Shown here: positions 43,091 through 51,957 of the stretch, in pieces
How the letters are laid out: every line of letters begins with the position of its first letter
Numbering within the stretch: the stretch's first letter is position 1
Assembly (NCBI RefSeq): GCF_037890695.1
Contig: NZ_CP149571.1
Span: 2,510,001 to 2,574,000, forward strand
Direction: 5' to 3'
Origin: Aeromonas jandaei
Lineage (GTDB): Bacteria > Pseudomonadota > Gammaproteobacteria > Enterobacterales > Aeromonadaceae
Length of the DNA: 64,000 bases
Made by a program: the position numbers and the translations under genes
Notes under the pieces: generated by a model
The model's input: only the letters and a program-made list of their open reading frames with translations
Databases searched by the model: none
Told to the model about the DNA's origin: nothing

Positions 43091-44005
43091 ATGGGCCTTT
43101 ATATCAACACCAACGTTTCATCGCTCAACGCTCAGCGTAACCTGATGAATACGACAAAATCACTGGATACATCCTACACCCGTTTGGCATCTGGTCTGCG
43201 CATCAACAGCGCAAAAGACGATGCCGCCGGCTTGCAAATTTCCAACCGTTTGACCTCCCAGGTCAACGGGCTGGATCAAGGTAACCGCAACGCCAACGAT
43301 GGTATTTCGGTTGCGCAAACCGCTGAAGGTGCGATGGATGAGGTGACCAGTATGTTGCAGCGGATGCGTACTTTGGCACAGCAATCAGCCAACGGTTCAA
43401 ATAACACGGATGACCGTACTGCTTTACAGCAGGAGTATGACCAGCTGATGACCGAAATCGATCGCGTTGCCAAAGATACTACATTTGGTGGTCAGCAACT
43501 TCTAAACGGTGGTTATAAAGGAACATTTCAGGTTGGTGCTGATGCAGCCCAGACCATCACTTTTAAAATGACCACTGCGTTCACCATTTCTGGTATGGCA
43601 TCTGCGGCCAAAGGAAGTGCCACAATAGCTGCAGGCAGTACTGGTAGTAAAGAACCCTACAAGGTAACTGCCTCGTCCTCCGCTATCACTGTTACGAACA
43701 TGAATTCCATCAAGAGTGCTAGTGCTGCACAGTCAGCAATGGCGAACTTGGACTATATGATTAAAGTTGTAGATAGCAAACGTGCTGAATTGGGTGCGGT
43801 ACAAAACCGGTTCGATTCGACAATTCGTAACCAGGCAAACGTCTCTGAAAACGTCAGTGCAGCACGTTCACGGATCCGTGATGCGGACTTTGCGACCGAA
43901 ACTGCAAACCTGACCAAACAGAATATTTTGCAACAGGCTGCTTCGACCATACTGTCTCAGGCTAACCAGCGTCCGCAATCTGCACTGTCGCTGCTGCAAG
44001 GCTAA
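43091..44005 (+). CDS. flaA: Polar flagellin A
   Basis: FlaA is a major subunit of the polar flagellar filament. At 304 residues it has conserved D0/D1 ends (LNAQRNLMNTTKSLDTSYTR, GLRINSAKDDAAGLQISNRL at the start; SRIRDADFATETANLTKQNI and SQANQRPQSALSLLQG at the end). Its central region is short and Ser/Thr-rich (about 155-205: SAAKGSATIAAGSTGSKEPY), where O-glycans are placed in related species. AGGAGA precedes the ATG. It is very similar to FlaB, indicating tandem duplication. Expression is probably FliA-dependent. Confidence 0.97.
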   Translation: MGLYINTNVSSLNAQRNLMNTTKSLDTSYTRLASGLRINSAKDDAAGLQISNRLTSQVNGLDQGNRNANDGISVAQTAEGAMDEVTSMLQRMRTLAQQSANGSNNTDDRTALQQEYDQLMTEIDRVAKDTTFGGQQLLNGGYKGTFQVGADAAQTITFKMTTAFTISGMASAAKGSATIAAGSTGSKEPYKVTASSSAITVTNMNSIKSASAAQSAMANLDYMIKVVDSKRAELGAVQNRFDSTIRNQANVSENVSAARSRIRDADFATETANLTKQNILQQAASTILSQANQRPQSALSLLQG

Positions 44006-44015
44006 CAAAAGAAAA

Positions 44016-44040
44016 CAGGGCGGTTGTTCAGGCCGCCCTG
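44016..44040 (+). terminator. Hairpin after flaA
   Basis: CAGGGCGG (44016-44023) pairs with CCGCCCTG (44033-44040). No T tract follows, so it may protect the mRNA 3' end or terminate weakly. Confidence 0.5.
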
Positions 44041-44185
44041 GTCAAGAGATGGAACAAAGGGGTGTTCGGGTTCGCACTCTGTTCTATCGGGAGAGATATA
44101 ATTCTCTACTAGTAATGCCAAGTGTTGTCCAGCTGTTCAGTTCTGTCACGCTTGGTCATATTCTCCTGAGCATACGCTCTGTTTT

Positions 44186-44213
44186 AGGCCGGTTTACCGG
44201 CCTCTTTTTTTAT
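44186..44213 (+). terminator. Rho-independent terminator downstream of flaA
   Basis: AGGCCGG (44186-44192) pairs with CCGGCCT (44197-44203), followed by CTTTTTTTATT. It lies about 180 bp after the flaA stop. Confidence 0.85.
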
Positions 44214-44374
44214 TGTGGCGCCAAGATAGCGTCACTCTTCCAAAGTTAAAGCACAAAGCATGCCAATGCCGTTGATGCCCTCCTGATAGCTTTTCCTCCG
44301 TCGTACGTTTTCTATCCTCCCTCTATGTTTGCCGCTTGCCGGATAATTCTTGCCGCCTTCGGCAACAATTTTCC

Positions 44375-44401
44375 TAAAGGTTGTGTGAGCGTGGCCGTTA
44401 A
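44375..44401 (+). promoter_or_regulatory. Sigma-28 (FliA) promoter of flaB
   Basis: TAAA (44375-44378), a 15-bp spacer and GCCGTTAA (44394-44401) give the same motif as at flaA. The start would lie near 44408, giving a leader of about 175 bases. Confidence 0.85.
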
Positions 44402-44450
44402 CCTAGATGAAGCAATCGAGGGGTGTTCGGAATCCAACGTTTGCACTACT

Positions 44451-44546
44451 GCGGGTGGCTGTCCGTTCAAACAGACACCCGCCTGAAGAGACAGGAATGT
44501 TCAACCTTCTCTTCAAACGGTGGGCCGTCGTGCGGTTTTGACGACG
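44451..44546 (+). promoter_or_regulatory. Structured 5' leader of flaB
   Basis: Three stem-loops follow one another: GCGGGTG/CACCCGC (44451-44457 with 44476-44482, plus inner CTGT/ACAG), TGAAGAGA/TCTCTTCA (44484-44491 with 44508-44515), and CGTCGT/ACGACG (44526-44531 with 44541-44546). The ribosome-binding site follows at about 44570. The flaA leader has nothing similar. Confidence 0.6.
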
Positions 44547-44582
44547 CAACCTGCAGTCGCATGTTCTTCGGGAGAATATTTT

Positions 44583-45494
44583 ATGGCCATGTACATCAAC
44601 ACAAATATTTCATCACTGAACGCCCAGCGTAACCTGATGAATACCAACAAGTCTCTGGATACCTCCTATACCAGGTTGGCATCCGGTCTTCGTATCAACA
44701 CTGCCAAGGATGATGCTGCCGGTCTGCAGATCTCCAACCGTTTGACTTCACAAGTCAACGGGTTGGATCAGGGTAACCGCAACGCAAATGATGGCATTTC
44801 AGTTGCTCAAACAGCTGAAGGAGCCATGGATGAAACAACCTCGATGCTCCAACGCATGCGTACACTTGCACAGCAGTCAGCAAACGGTTCCAATAATACC
44901 GATGACCGAACTGCACTGCAGCAAGAGTATGATCAGCTGATGACCGAGATAGATCGAATTTCTAGTGATACTACATTCGGTGGTCAGAAGTTATTGGATG
45001 GTAAATATAAGGGCACATTCCAGGTTGGTGCCGATGCCAGTCAGACCATTACCTTTAAGATGACCAGCGCTTTTACCATCAGTGGTATCGCTTCAGCATC
45101 GAAAGGTAGTGCTACTATTGCCGCCGGTTCTACTGGTAGTAAAGAGCCGTATAAAGTGACTGCAGCTTCGAGTGCTGTGACTGTTGCTAACATGAATAGC
45201 ATCAAAACCGCTAGTGCAGCTCAGTCTGCGATGGCAAACCTTGACTATATGATCAAGGCAGTTGATAGCAAACGAGCTGAGTTGGGGGCTGTGCAGAACC
45301 GTTTTGACTCCACTATTCGCAACCAGTCCAACGTCTCTGAGAACCTGAGCGCAGCACGCTCTCGTATCCGTGACGCAGACTTTGCGACTGAGACTGCCAA
45401 CCTGACCAAGCAGAATATCCTGCAACAGGCTGCATCCAGTATCCTGGCACAAGCCAACCAGAGACCGCAATCTGCTCTGTCCCTGCTGGGTTAA
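44583..45494 (+). CDS. flaB: Polar flagellin B
   Basis: This second filament subunit has 303 residues starting MAMYINTNISSLNAQRNLMN. It shares most of its sequence with FlaA, including QTAEGAMDE, QLMTEIDRI and QNILQQAAS. The central region again is Ser/Thr-rich and lacks a large variable domain. GGGAG precedes the ATG. It is probably co-expressed with flaA in the polar filament and is the likely substrate of the Maf-1 glycosyltransferase downstream. It differs from flaA mainly in its long leader. Confidence 0.97.
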   Translation: MAMYINTNISSLNAQRNLMNTNKSLDTSYTRLASGLRINTAKDDAAGLQISNRLTSQVNGLDQGNRNANDGISVAQTAEGAMDETTSMLQRMRTLAQQSANGSNNTDDRTALQQEYDQLMTEIDRISSDTTFGGQKLLDGKYKGTFQVGADASQTITFKMTSAFTISGIASASKGSATIAAGSTGSKEPYKVTAASSAVTVANMNSIKTASAAQSAMANLDYMIKAVDSKRAELGAVQNRFDSTIRNQSNVSENLSAARSRIRDADFATETANLTKQNILQQAASSILAQANQRPQSALSLLG

Positions 45495-45532
45495 TAGAAA
45501 AGCAGTGATGAGATAGCAAAAGGAGCGACGAT

Positions 45533-45976
45533 ATGGCCAATGAAATTGGGATCCCGTCATCAGTCACTCCTTCTTCTCTTCAGCCAAGTAGCAAGAGCGG
45601 CCAACCGGCCGCTCAAGTGCTACTTGGTACAACAGAAGAGCAGCGGGTGACGGCACAACAGGATGTGAAAAGACAGCAGGATAGCCAAGCAGGAGAAAAA
45701 AACACCAAGCAGAATATGTCCAGTGCAGACATTGAAAATGAGGTACAAAACTTGCAAGAGTTCAGCAAGTTGCAAGGTTGGACAGTCAATTTCAGTGTTG
45801 AAAAAGATCTCGATCAGGTAGTTATAAAAGTGGTGGATGCCGAGACCAAATCAATGATTCGGCAGATCCCGAGCGAAGAGTTGCTCGCTATCAGCAAACG
45901 GATCAAGGATCTGCGTGATGGGAATGCTGCCGGTGGAAGTTCTCGTGTAGGGTTGTTGCTTGATAACGAGATCTGA
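45533..45976 (+). CDS. flaG: Flagellar protein FlaG
   Basis: FlaG is a small cytoplasmic or filament-associated protein encoded next to flagellins; in studied species it influences filament length. The 147 residues have a disordered polar N-terminus (SVTPSSLQPSSKSGQPAAQV) and the conserved C-terminal domain LQGWTVNFSVEKDLDQVVIK, VDAETKSMIRQIPSEELLAI. AAAAGGAG precedes the ATG. It lies 38 bp after flaB and 20 bp before flaH, so one transcript is likely. Confidence 0.93.
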   Translation: MANEIGIPSSVTPSSLQPSSKSGQPAAQVLLGTTEEQRVTAQQDVKRQQDSQAGEKNTKQNMSSADIENEVQNLQEFSKLQGWTVNFSVEKDLDQVVIKVVDAETKSMIRQIPSEELLAISKRIKDLRDGNAAGGSSRVGLLLDNEI

Positions 45977-45996
45977 TACGAAGAGTTAAGAGGAGA

Positions 45997-47412
45997 GTGA
46001 GTATGCCTACTATTACGTCTGCTGGTGCTGGTTCGGGACTCGATCTGGAGTCAGTTATTGCGGCTAGTGTCAACGCCAAGAAGGCGCAATTGATGCAGCC
46101 TATCACCACCAAAAAGACTAACACTCAGATTACTCTCTCCGGTGTCGGGCAGCTCAAATCGGCCATCTCCTCTTTCGTCACGACTCTGCAGGCGATGGCA
46201 AAGGATGATGCATTCAACAAGCGTGCAATTGACATTACCCAAGACAAAGATAAACCCGTGCTAAAGGTGGAGAGCAAGACGGGAGCTTCGAATGGGCAAT
46301 ATGACATCAGTGTCGAGCAATTGGCGAAAACCAGTAAATTTGACGGTACCTTTGACTCCTCGACGACACCGCTTATCACCCAAGACGGAAAATTGACGTT
46401 AAAGGCTGGTGATAAGAGCTTTGATGTGGATGTCAAGGCGGGCGATTCGCTGCAGTCTATTCGCAAACGTATCAACAATGACGCTAACAATTTCGGTCTG
46501 AGCGTCAACATCATGAATACGTCAGATGGCAAATCCAAGTTGGTGATTGATTCTGGTGTTAGCGGTAGCGGCAAGGATTTGCAGATCACTGGTAGCACGA
46601 CCGAATTGACTGACAATTTTGTCTCAAAATTGACAAAAAGCCAGACTGCACAAGATGCCAAGATCAAGGTCGATGGTAACGAGCTGACCAGTCCAACCAA
46701 TACATTTGATGGAACTATTGTTGGCCTTAAACTGACTGTGCTGAGAGTATCTGATAGCACCACTTCTACTGGCAGTGATGGCAAGCCAGTGACGACCTTC
46801 GGCTCCAACAAGGTTTCAGTAACTACCGACAAGGCCGGTATCAAAGACATGGTCAAGAGTTTTGTCGATGGCTACAACGCTCTGGTCAAAAAGAGCAATG
46901 AGCTTGGCAAGCGCAACTCGATTGTTGCAGGAAAGAGCCAGAATGATGGTGGAGCCTTGGCCGGTGATGCAACGACACGAGCAGTGACAAATATGATGAA
47001 TGGGGTTATTACCGACCCGTCTCAAAAGTCCTCCACCTATTCAACCATTTTTCAGATGGGCATAAAGATGGACAACAAGGGTGTGCTGTCCATTGACGAT
47101 ACCAAGTTCAGTGAAGCCATCGACAAGAATTTCGATCAGGTCGTTGCAGTATTTGGTGGTAAGGATGGGGTTGCGGGTAAATTGGCAACTCAGCTGGAAA
47201 CCTATTCCAAGACGGGTGGTTTGCTGGCAAAGCGCGAGGAATCCTTAAATTCTGATCTGCGTGAAGTGAGCCGCAAGGAATCGGATGTGACTTCCCAACT
47301 TACCAAGTATCAGGAGACCTTGCGTGCTCGTTACGGCAGCCTGGATACCATGCTGGCCAAGATGAACAAATCGGCTTCTTATCTCAATTTGCTCAATACC
47401 AAATCGAATTAA
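45997..47412 (+). CDS. flaH: Flagellar filament capping protein FlaH (FliD, hook-associated protein 2)
   Basis: The cap at the filament tip directs flagellin folding. The 471 residues begin with a short leader and then SAGAGSGLDLESVIAASVNA, the FliD N-terminal motif. The centre holds the beta-rich D2/D3 domains, and the C-terminus has VDGYNALVKKSNELGKRN and SDVTSQLTKYQETLRARYGS, ending LNTKSN. Length and ends match FliD. It follows flaG closely and precedes the chaperone gene flaJ. Confidence 0.95.
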   Translation: MSMPTITSAGAGSGLDLESVIAASVNAKKAQLMQPITTKKTNTQITLSGVGQLKSAISSFVTTLQAMAKDDAFNKRAIDITQDKDKPVLKVESKTGASNGQYDISVEQLAKTSKFDGTFDSSTTPLITQDGKLTLKAGDKSFDVDVKAGDSLQSIRKRINNDANNFGLSVNIMNTSDGKSKLVIDSGVSGSGKDLQITGSTTELTDNFVSKLTKSQTAQDAKIKVDGNELTSPTNTFDGTIVGLKLTVLRVSDSTTSTGSDGKPVTTFGSNKVSVTTDKAGIKDMVKSFVDGYNALVKKSNELGKRNSIVAGKSQNDGGALAGDATTRAVTNMMNGVITDPSQKSSTYSTIFQMGIKMDNKGVLSIDDTKFSEAIDKNFDQVVAVFGGKDGVAGKLATQLETYSKTGGLLAKREESLNSDLREVSRKESDVTSQLTKYQETLRARYGSLDTMLAKMNKSASYLNLLNTKSN

Positions 47413-47437
47413 CCTGTAGTCAGGAGCTGTGCCTCGT

Positions 47438-47860
47438 ATGTACCGCAAAAATATCAAGGCTTACACCACTCAGAATCTTCAAGCCGAGTTGGCAGTCGCA
47501 GATTCTTACCGGGTCATCCAACTTTTGATGCAAGGATGTCTTGAACGGCTCTCACAAGCTCGTGGGGCAATTGAACGCCGCGATTTTGAGGGCAAGTCTC
47601 AATCCATTTCCAAATCAATGGCGATCATCAATGGTTTGCAAGATTCTCTCGATATGTCTTATGGCAAGATACCTGAGGATCTTTTCGCTCTTTATGATTA
47701 CATGAAAGGTCGTTTGATGGATGCGAGTCGTGATATGGATCCTGCAGCTGTTGATGAGGTGCTGCAATTGATGGTGACAGTGAAGAGTGGTTGGGATGCG
47801 ATACCAGTGGAAGAGAAGGATAAGGCATTGGCTCAACAGAAGAGTAGTGGTGGAGTTTAA
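47438..47860 (+). CDS. flaJ: Flagellin export chaperone FlaJ (FliS)
   Basis: FliS binds the C-terminus of flagellin in the cytoplasm and prevents premature assembly. The ATG at 47438 gives 140 residues starting MYRKNIKAYTTQNLQAELA; a GTG nine bases earlier sits too close to the AGGAG. Family features include SYRVIQLLMQGCLERLSQAR and SMAIINGLQDSLDM and the helical C-terminus. Its stop overlaps the next ATG (TAATG), indicating coupling to the FliT-like gene. Confidence 0.94.
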   Translation: MYRKNIKAYTTQNLQAELAVADSYRVIQLLMQGCLERLSQARGAIERRDFEGKSQSISKSMAIINGLQDSLDMSYGKIPEDLFALYDYMKGRLMDASRDMDPAAVDEVLQLMVTVKSGWDAIPVEEKDKALAQQKSSGGV

Positions 47861-48159
47861 TGAATCACTCTCCCTTTTCCAGAATTATAGATAACGGCCA
47901 CCTGATTCTGAGGTTGCTAAATCGGGGTGAACTTGATTTGGCCGACATAGAATTAGATAAATATCTAGGTTCTCTTGACGATATTTTTTCTGGGATTAAG
48001 TCGGGGACTAACTTGAATGCAGAAGAAAGACAGGTATTGAAGCAGTTTAAAGATATATTTACTCTGATTGAAGAACAAAAGTCAAGTGTGGAAATTAAAC
48101 TGTTGCAATTTTCAAAAGCTGGTAAAGCGACAAAGCGTTATAAATCCAATGCAGGTTGA
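47860..48159 (+). CDS. Small FliT-like flagellar protein
   Basis: This 99-residue helical protein (NGHLILRLLNRGELDLADIE, LKQFKDIFTLIEEQKSSVEI) has the size and position of FliT-type chaperones, which bind the cap protein FliD. Sequence similarity is too weak to prove this by eye. It overlaps the flaJ stop by one base and ends 8 bp before the maf-1 start I chose, so it is part of the flagellin operon. Confidence 0.75.
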   Translation: MNHSPFSRIIDNGHLILRLLNRGELDLADIELDKYLGSLDDIFSGIKSGTNLNAEERQVLKQFKDIFTLIEEQKSSVEIKLLQFSKAGKATKRYKSNAG

Positions 48160-48166
48160 CCATTCT

Positions 48167-50248
48167 ATGGATCTGAAAAAAACAATTACAAATATCGAGA
48201 ATGAACTATCTCGTCTTGAACAGCAAAAGATCCAGGAAGCAGCCATGCTGGAGGTGCTTCCAGCAAGATATGAACTAAACATGAAGGCATTCTCGGAAAA
48301 AATGCCTGATATATATAATTTCTTTAATAATTATAAACCGGCCAAAGCATTTCGTTTTTATTGCAATGAAAATGGTATTCCCAATATATTATGGCTGGAT
48401 GACCAAGTATCTATGTACGGAAAAAATCCGTTTGTAGAGGCCCAGCAACAGATAGATGAAGTAATTGATAGTAGCATTCTCCAAAGTGTTGACTTTGCTC
48501 CTCAGTGGTACATAGATGGTCAAATTCACATCAAATACAACAATGAAATATCGCAGTTAAAGCAAGCATCGGATCTGAATGGACTGCATCTGAGAGATGC
48601 ATTAGCCATGGATATTCCACTTTCATTAATGTATGGCATCGGTCTTGGTTATCAACTAGGCTATCTATACGAGCGCTGTAAAGTCAGAAATTTGTTTGCA
48701 TTTGAACCAGACCTTGATGTTTTCTACGCATCACTCTTTTGCTTTGATTGGCATTCGTTGTTTGAATATATGGATAGTGAGTCGCTCAGTATTCATCTTT
48801 TTATTGGTGTCGATGAGCAATTGCTTGCGGCAGATATGATGGAGGCTCTCCATCGTAAAGGCGCTTTCTGGTCTGCATCATACTTTTCATTTTGCCACTA
48901 TCGCTCCCCCCAGATTGACAAATTGGTTCATAAGGTAGAGACCGAGTTCTACTTGTTGAGAACTGGCTGGGGATTCTTTGATGATAACGTTTATGCCTTG
49001 GCACATAGTCATTCTCATCTTCAAGAAGGAACGCCATTTCTGAAGCAGTCGCGAGATATGAGTTTGTCTGCTGATATCCCTGTATTCGTTGTGGGTAATG
49101 GGCCATCACTTGATCAAACGATAGATTTTATTGCAGAGTATCAAAATAAAGCAGTAATTATTTCCTGTGGCACAGCCGTAAGTGCTCTTTATAAAGCGGG
49201 GATCAAGCCAGATATTTATGTCGCTGTTGAACGAACTAAAAGTTCAGCGGATTTTCTGCACATATTGAATGCGGGAGACTTTCTCAAGGGGTGTGCGTTC
49301 CTGAGTGTAGATGTTATACACCCCGAGTGTAAGAGCTTTTTCCGTAGAACCGGTTTAGCATTCAAACCCAATGAACCAATGTATAAATTACTGAGTTCTC
49401 GTTTAGGGTATAAATTCGATTTCGATACCATAGAGTATTCAAATCCCTTTGTCGGAAATACGGGTCTAAATTATGCTGCACTTTTGGGGTTCAAAAAAAT
49501 ATACCTTTTTGGTATAGATAATGGTTATAAAAGTGCAGATAAACACCACTCAAAATTGAGCCTGTATTACAATGAAAAGCAGGAGGCAAAATATCATCAA
49601 GACCTTAACGATACATTTCCTGCTCCAGGTAATTTTGGTGGAGAGGTTCTAATTAATCATCTCTTTGGGCTTTCAATCCACAACATGGCTCGTGTTTTGA
49701 AAGATTATAATGATGTTGATTGTGTCAACGCTAGTGATGGTGCTTATATTGAAGGGGCTGTGGCGCAGTATGTCCAAAAAATTAACCCTGTCTGGGGGGA
49801 TATTGATAAGCGTCATATAGTTGATGAGCTAATGGATACATGTTTTAAGCCACTCGACCTCACGTTGGTTGATTTCAAGTCTGGCCTCAATGTCCCTCTG
49901 TTTAATCAGGTGATCGAAAAGTTTCGCTCAGATTGGCATGATGTTAATCGTGACTATAATGCGGTCCAGCTTATGATGCAGCGTCATCATGATTATTTGC
50001 TCTACCTTTTGACAAGCACTGAAGCACATTTGTATCGAATGTTGATTGGTTCAATTAATTACTTTTATGCCAATATCATTACTTTGATGATGGCATTACT
50101 TCAGAAAGAAGATGACTATTTTGTTCAGCAACTCGATTCAGCTATCGTGCTGCTGGACAAGTTTTTTTCTGATGCCGAGAAAATCTATGCTGATGTTTTT
50201 GAACGGCACGATACGACCTACTTCGTTGGTCTCGATGTGTTTAAGTAA
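48167..50248 (+). CDS. maf-1: Motility accessory factor Maf-1, flagellin glycosyltransferase
   Basis: Maf proteins transfer pseudaminic or related nonulosonic acids to flagellin Ser/Thr before export. The ATG at 48167 gives 693 residues; an ATG at 48149 is an alternative. The central MAF domain has PVFVVGNGPSLDQTIDFIAE (about 305-324), IISCGTAVSALYKAGIKPDI and NPFVGNTGLNYAALLGFKKI. N- and C-terminal helical regions flank it. The gene is AT-rich, like the flagellin block. A second, shorter Maf lies 4.6 kb downstream. The specific sugar is inferred from the pse genes nearby. Confidence 0.93.
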   Translation: MDLKKTITNIENELSRLEQQKIQEAAMLEVLPARYELNMKAFSEKMPDIYNFFNNYKPAKAFRFYCNENGIPNILWLDDQVSMYGKNPFVEAQQQIDEVIDSSILQSVDFAPQWYIDGQIHIKYNNEISQLKQASDLNGLHLRDALAMDIPLSLMYGIGLGYQLGYLYERCKVRNLFAFEPDLDVFYASLFCFDWHSLFEYMDSESLSIHLFIGVDEQLLAADMMEALHRKGAFWSASYFSFCHYRSPQIDKLVHKVETEFYLLRTGWGFFDDNVYALAHSHSHLQEGTPFLKQSRDMSLSADIPVFVVGNGPSLDQTIDFIAEYQNKAVIISCGTAVSALYKAGIKPDIYVAVERTKSSADFLHILNAGDFLKGCAFLSVDVIHPECKSFFRRTGLAFKPNEPMYKLLSSRLGYKFDFDTIEYSNPFVGNTGLNYAALLGFKKIYLFGIDNGYKSADKHHSKLSLYYNEKQEAKYHQDLNDTFPAPGNFGGEVLINHLFGLSIHNMARVLKDYNDVDCVNASDGAYIEGAVAQYVQKINPVWGDIDKRHIVDELMDTCFKPLDLTLVDFKSGLNVPLFNQVIEKFRSDWHDVNRDYNAVQLMMQRHHDYLLYLLTSTEAHLYRMLIGSINYFYANIITLMMALLQKEDDYFVQQLDSAIVLLDKFFSDAEKIYADVFERHDTTYFVGLDVFK

Positions 50249-50259
50249 AATCTTCTCAG

Positions 50260-50287
50260 GGGCGTGACACTGTTCACGCCCACTTTG
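50260..50287 (+). terminator. Hairpin after maf-1
   Basis: GGGCGTGA (50260-50267) pairs with TCACGCCC (50274-50281), followed by ACTTTGT. It is a moderate terminator for the flagellin operon. Confidence 0.6.
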
Positions 50288-50294
50288 TAACTGT

Positions 50295-50320
50295 ATGATA
50301 TAAAAAGTTTTTCATATCAT
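50295..50320 (+). promoter_or_regulatory. Palindrome just upstream of the FkbH-type gene
   Basis: ATGATAT (50295-50301) and ATATCAT (50314-50320) are perfect inverted repeats with an A5/T5 centre. The palindrome ends immediately before the AGGGA ribosome-binding site. It could be an operator or an mRNA hairpin affecting translation start. Confidence 0.5.
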
Positions 50321-50331
50321 AGGGAATGCTA

Positions 50332-51957
50332 ATGGCTTCGCTTTCTCTAGCGTCAACCGCCTTTCTGATGCCTGGCAATGTTGCTTGGGCTCCGCTGGCC
50401 AAATTGGCTGCACTCCACTTCCAGCAACAAGGACAATGGTATAGCTGCAATTCTGGTGATGCTCGGGTCGTAATCTGGTTTTGGGAGCAGTTACTTACGG
50501 AGACGCGTTGTCAGCATTGGTCGAACCTTGAACCTGTATCTCTCGAGCAACAGATTGATATGTGGCTGGATGAGTTGCTTCTTCCGTTTCATGAGGATGG
50601 TGGCACACCAGTTTACCTCGGAGCCTGTTTTTTCACTGCCCCTGGCGCTTGTGCCGACCTCTATCCTTGGGTGAAAACCCTTGATGCTCGCTTTTCCCAA
50701 CGGCTTGCCGAGCTTCACCTCATTAATCTTGATCTACCTCGCTGGTTGATGAAAGAAGGTGCACAACGCTGTTTTGACTCGCGTAACCGATACCTGCTTT
50801 CCTGTCCTCTCTCTGCTCCAGGGATTAGCTCTCTCGCAACATGGATTGCCGAGCGTTGGACACGCGATCAGGAACCTCGGCGCAAAGTCTTGGTACTTGA
50901 CTGCGACAATACCCTTTGGGGTGGCGTGGTCGGTGAAGATGGCGTAAGTGGCTTGCAGCTGGGGCAAGACGGGGCAGGCAAGTTATACCAATCTTTCCAG
51001 GAGGCTGTGCGTTACTGGTACAACCGCGGGGTTTTGCTGGCTCTTTGTTCCAAGAATAGCCCTGACGATGTCTGGCTTGTGTTTGAACAGCATGGTGCGA
51101 TGAAATTGTCGCGAGCACAAATCGCAGCGTCGGCAATCGGTTGGGGACGAAAATCAGACGGCTTGCGCCATATCGCACGCACTCTTAACCTTGGTCTTGA
51201 TGCACTGGTGTTTTGGGATGATTCCCCTCTGGAGCGAGCCGAAGTTCGCGCTGCTTTATCGCAGGTGGACGTGATTGAACCGCCGCAAGAGATCTGGGAT
51301 TGGCCCAATAGTCTGCTCTCGTACGGTGGTTTTGCCCAAGGGCTGACAAAGGATGACAGCTTGCGCCAGGCTTCCTACCGCGCACTGGCCGAAGGTGAGC
51401 GACTGCGTGAGCAAGCCAGAAGTGAAAGCGACTATCTGCGCCATTTGTCCTTGTGTGCGAATTTTCATCCTCTGGCACCGGATAATCTTCCCCGGGCAGA
51501 ACAGCTTGTTAAAAAAACCAATCAGTTTAATCTCTCCTGTTTGCGCCATGATGCTCGCACACTCGAGTTGTTGGCTAAAAATGGGTTCTGTGGGTTGGTG
51601 TCTTTGCGGGATTGTTTTGCAGACCATGGATTGGTGGGGATTGTGCTGATCCAGACTGTCAATTCAACGACTGCTTTTCTCGATACGCTGGCACTGAGTT
51701 GCAGAGTTCTGTCGCGAGGTCTGGAATACTGGCTGCTGGATCGTATCTCGGCTGAACTGCGTGAGGTGGGGATCGAGCGTCTGGTTATTGGCTCGAACCG
51801 TTGTGAACGTAATGAACCTGCGCTGACATGGTTGGCATCCCTGTCGTTATCCCCCTGTGATAATCCGGATCCCACCCGTTTCTCTCATGAGCATTTCCAT
51901 AGTCTGGCGCTTGCACAGCTGAATTTGCCTTTTTTGGAGTTTTATCACCATGACTGA
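50332..51957 (+). CDS. FkbH-type HAD-IIIC enzyme (glyceryl-ACP-forming family)
   Basis: FkbH-type enzymes take a three-carbon unit from 1,3-bisphosphoglycerate, dephosphorylate it and load it onto an acyl carrier protein as glyceryl-ACP. This 541-residue protein has HAD motif I VLVLDCDNTLWGGVVGEDG (Asp190, Asp192), motif II LALCSKNSPDD, motif III FWDDSPLERAEV, and a C-terminal GNAT-like half (NQFNLSCLRHDARTLELLAK). The ATG at 50332 is six bases after AGGGA. The next gene is an ACP overlapping by 8 bp, exactly the partner expected. Substrate is inference, since some members may load other acyl groups. Confidence 0.9.
   Translation: MASLSLASTAFLMPGNVAWAPLAKLAALHFQQQGQWYSCNSGDARVVIWFWEQLLTETRCQHWSNLEPVSLEQQIDMWLDELLLPFHEDGGTPVYLGACFFTAPGACADLYPWVKTLDARFSQRLAELHLINLDLPRWLMKEGAQRCFDSRNRYLLSCPLSAPGISSLATWIAERWTRDQEPRRKVLVLDCDNTLWGGVVGEDGVSGLQLGQDGAGKLYQSFQEAVRYWYNRGVLLALCSKNSPDDVWLVFEQHGAMKLSRAQIAASAIGWGRKSDGLRHIARTLNLGLDALVFWDDSPLERAEVRAALSQVDVIEPPQEIWDWPNSLLSYGGFAQGLTKDDSLRQASYRALAEGERLREQARSESDYLRHLSLCANFHPLAPDNLPRAEQLVKKTNQFNLSCLRHDARTLELLAKNGFCGLVSLRDCFADHGLVGIVLIQTVNSTTAFLDTLALSCRVLSRGLEYWLLDRISAELREVGIERLVIGSNRCERNEPALTWLASLSLSPCDNPDPTRFSHEHFHSLALAQLNLPFLEFYHHD

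Larger units (their letters stand above)
44006..44582. other. flaA-flaB intergenic region with hairpins and promoter
   Basis: These 577 bp contain no convincing gene (a 66-codon frame at 44049-44249 looks random). They hold two hairpins after flaA, a sigma-28 promoter for flaB, and a roughly 175-base flaB leader with three successive stem-loops. Confidence 0.7.

Noticed and set aside
44049..44249. A 66-codon frame after flaA
   Set aside because: It has no ribosome-binding site, overlaps a terminator hairpin and has no recognisable features.
43091..45494. Invertible or phase-variable flagellin switch
   Set aside because: flaA and flaB are in the same direction, each with its own promoter. 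No inverted repeats flank them and no recombinase gene is near.
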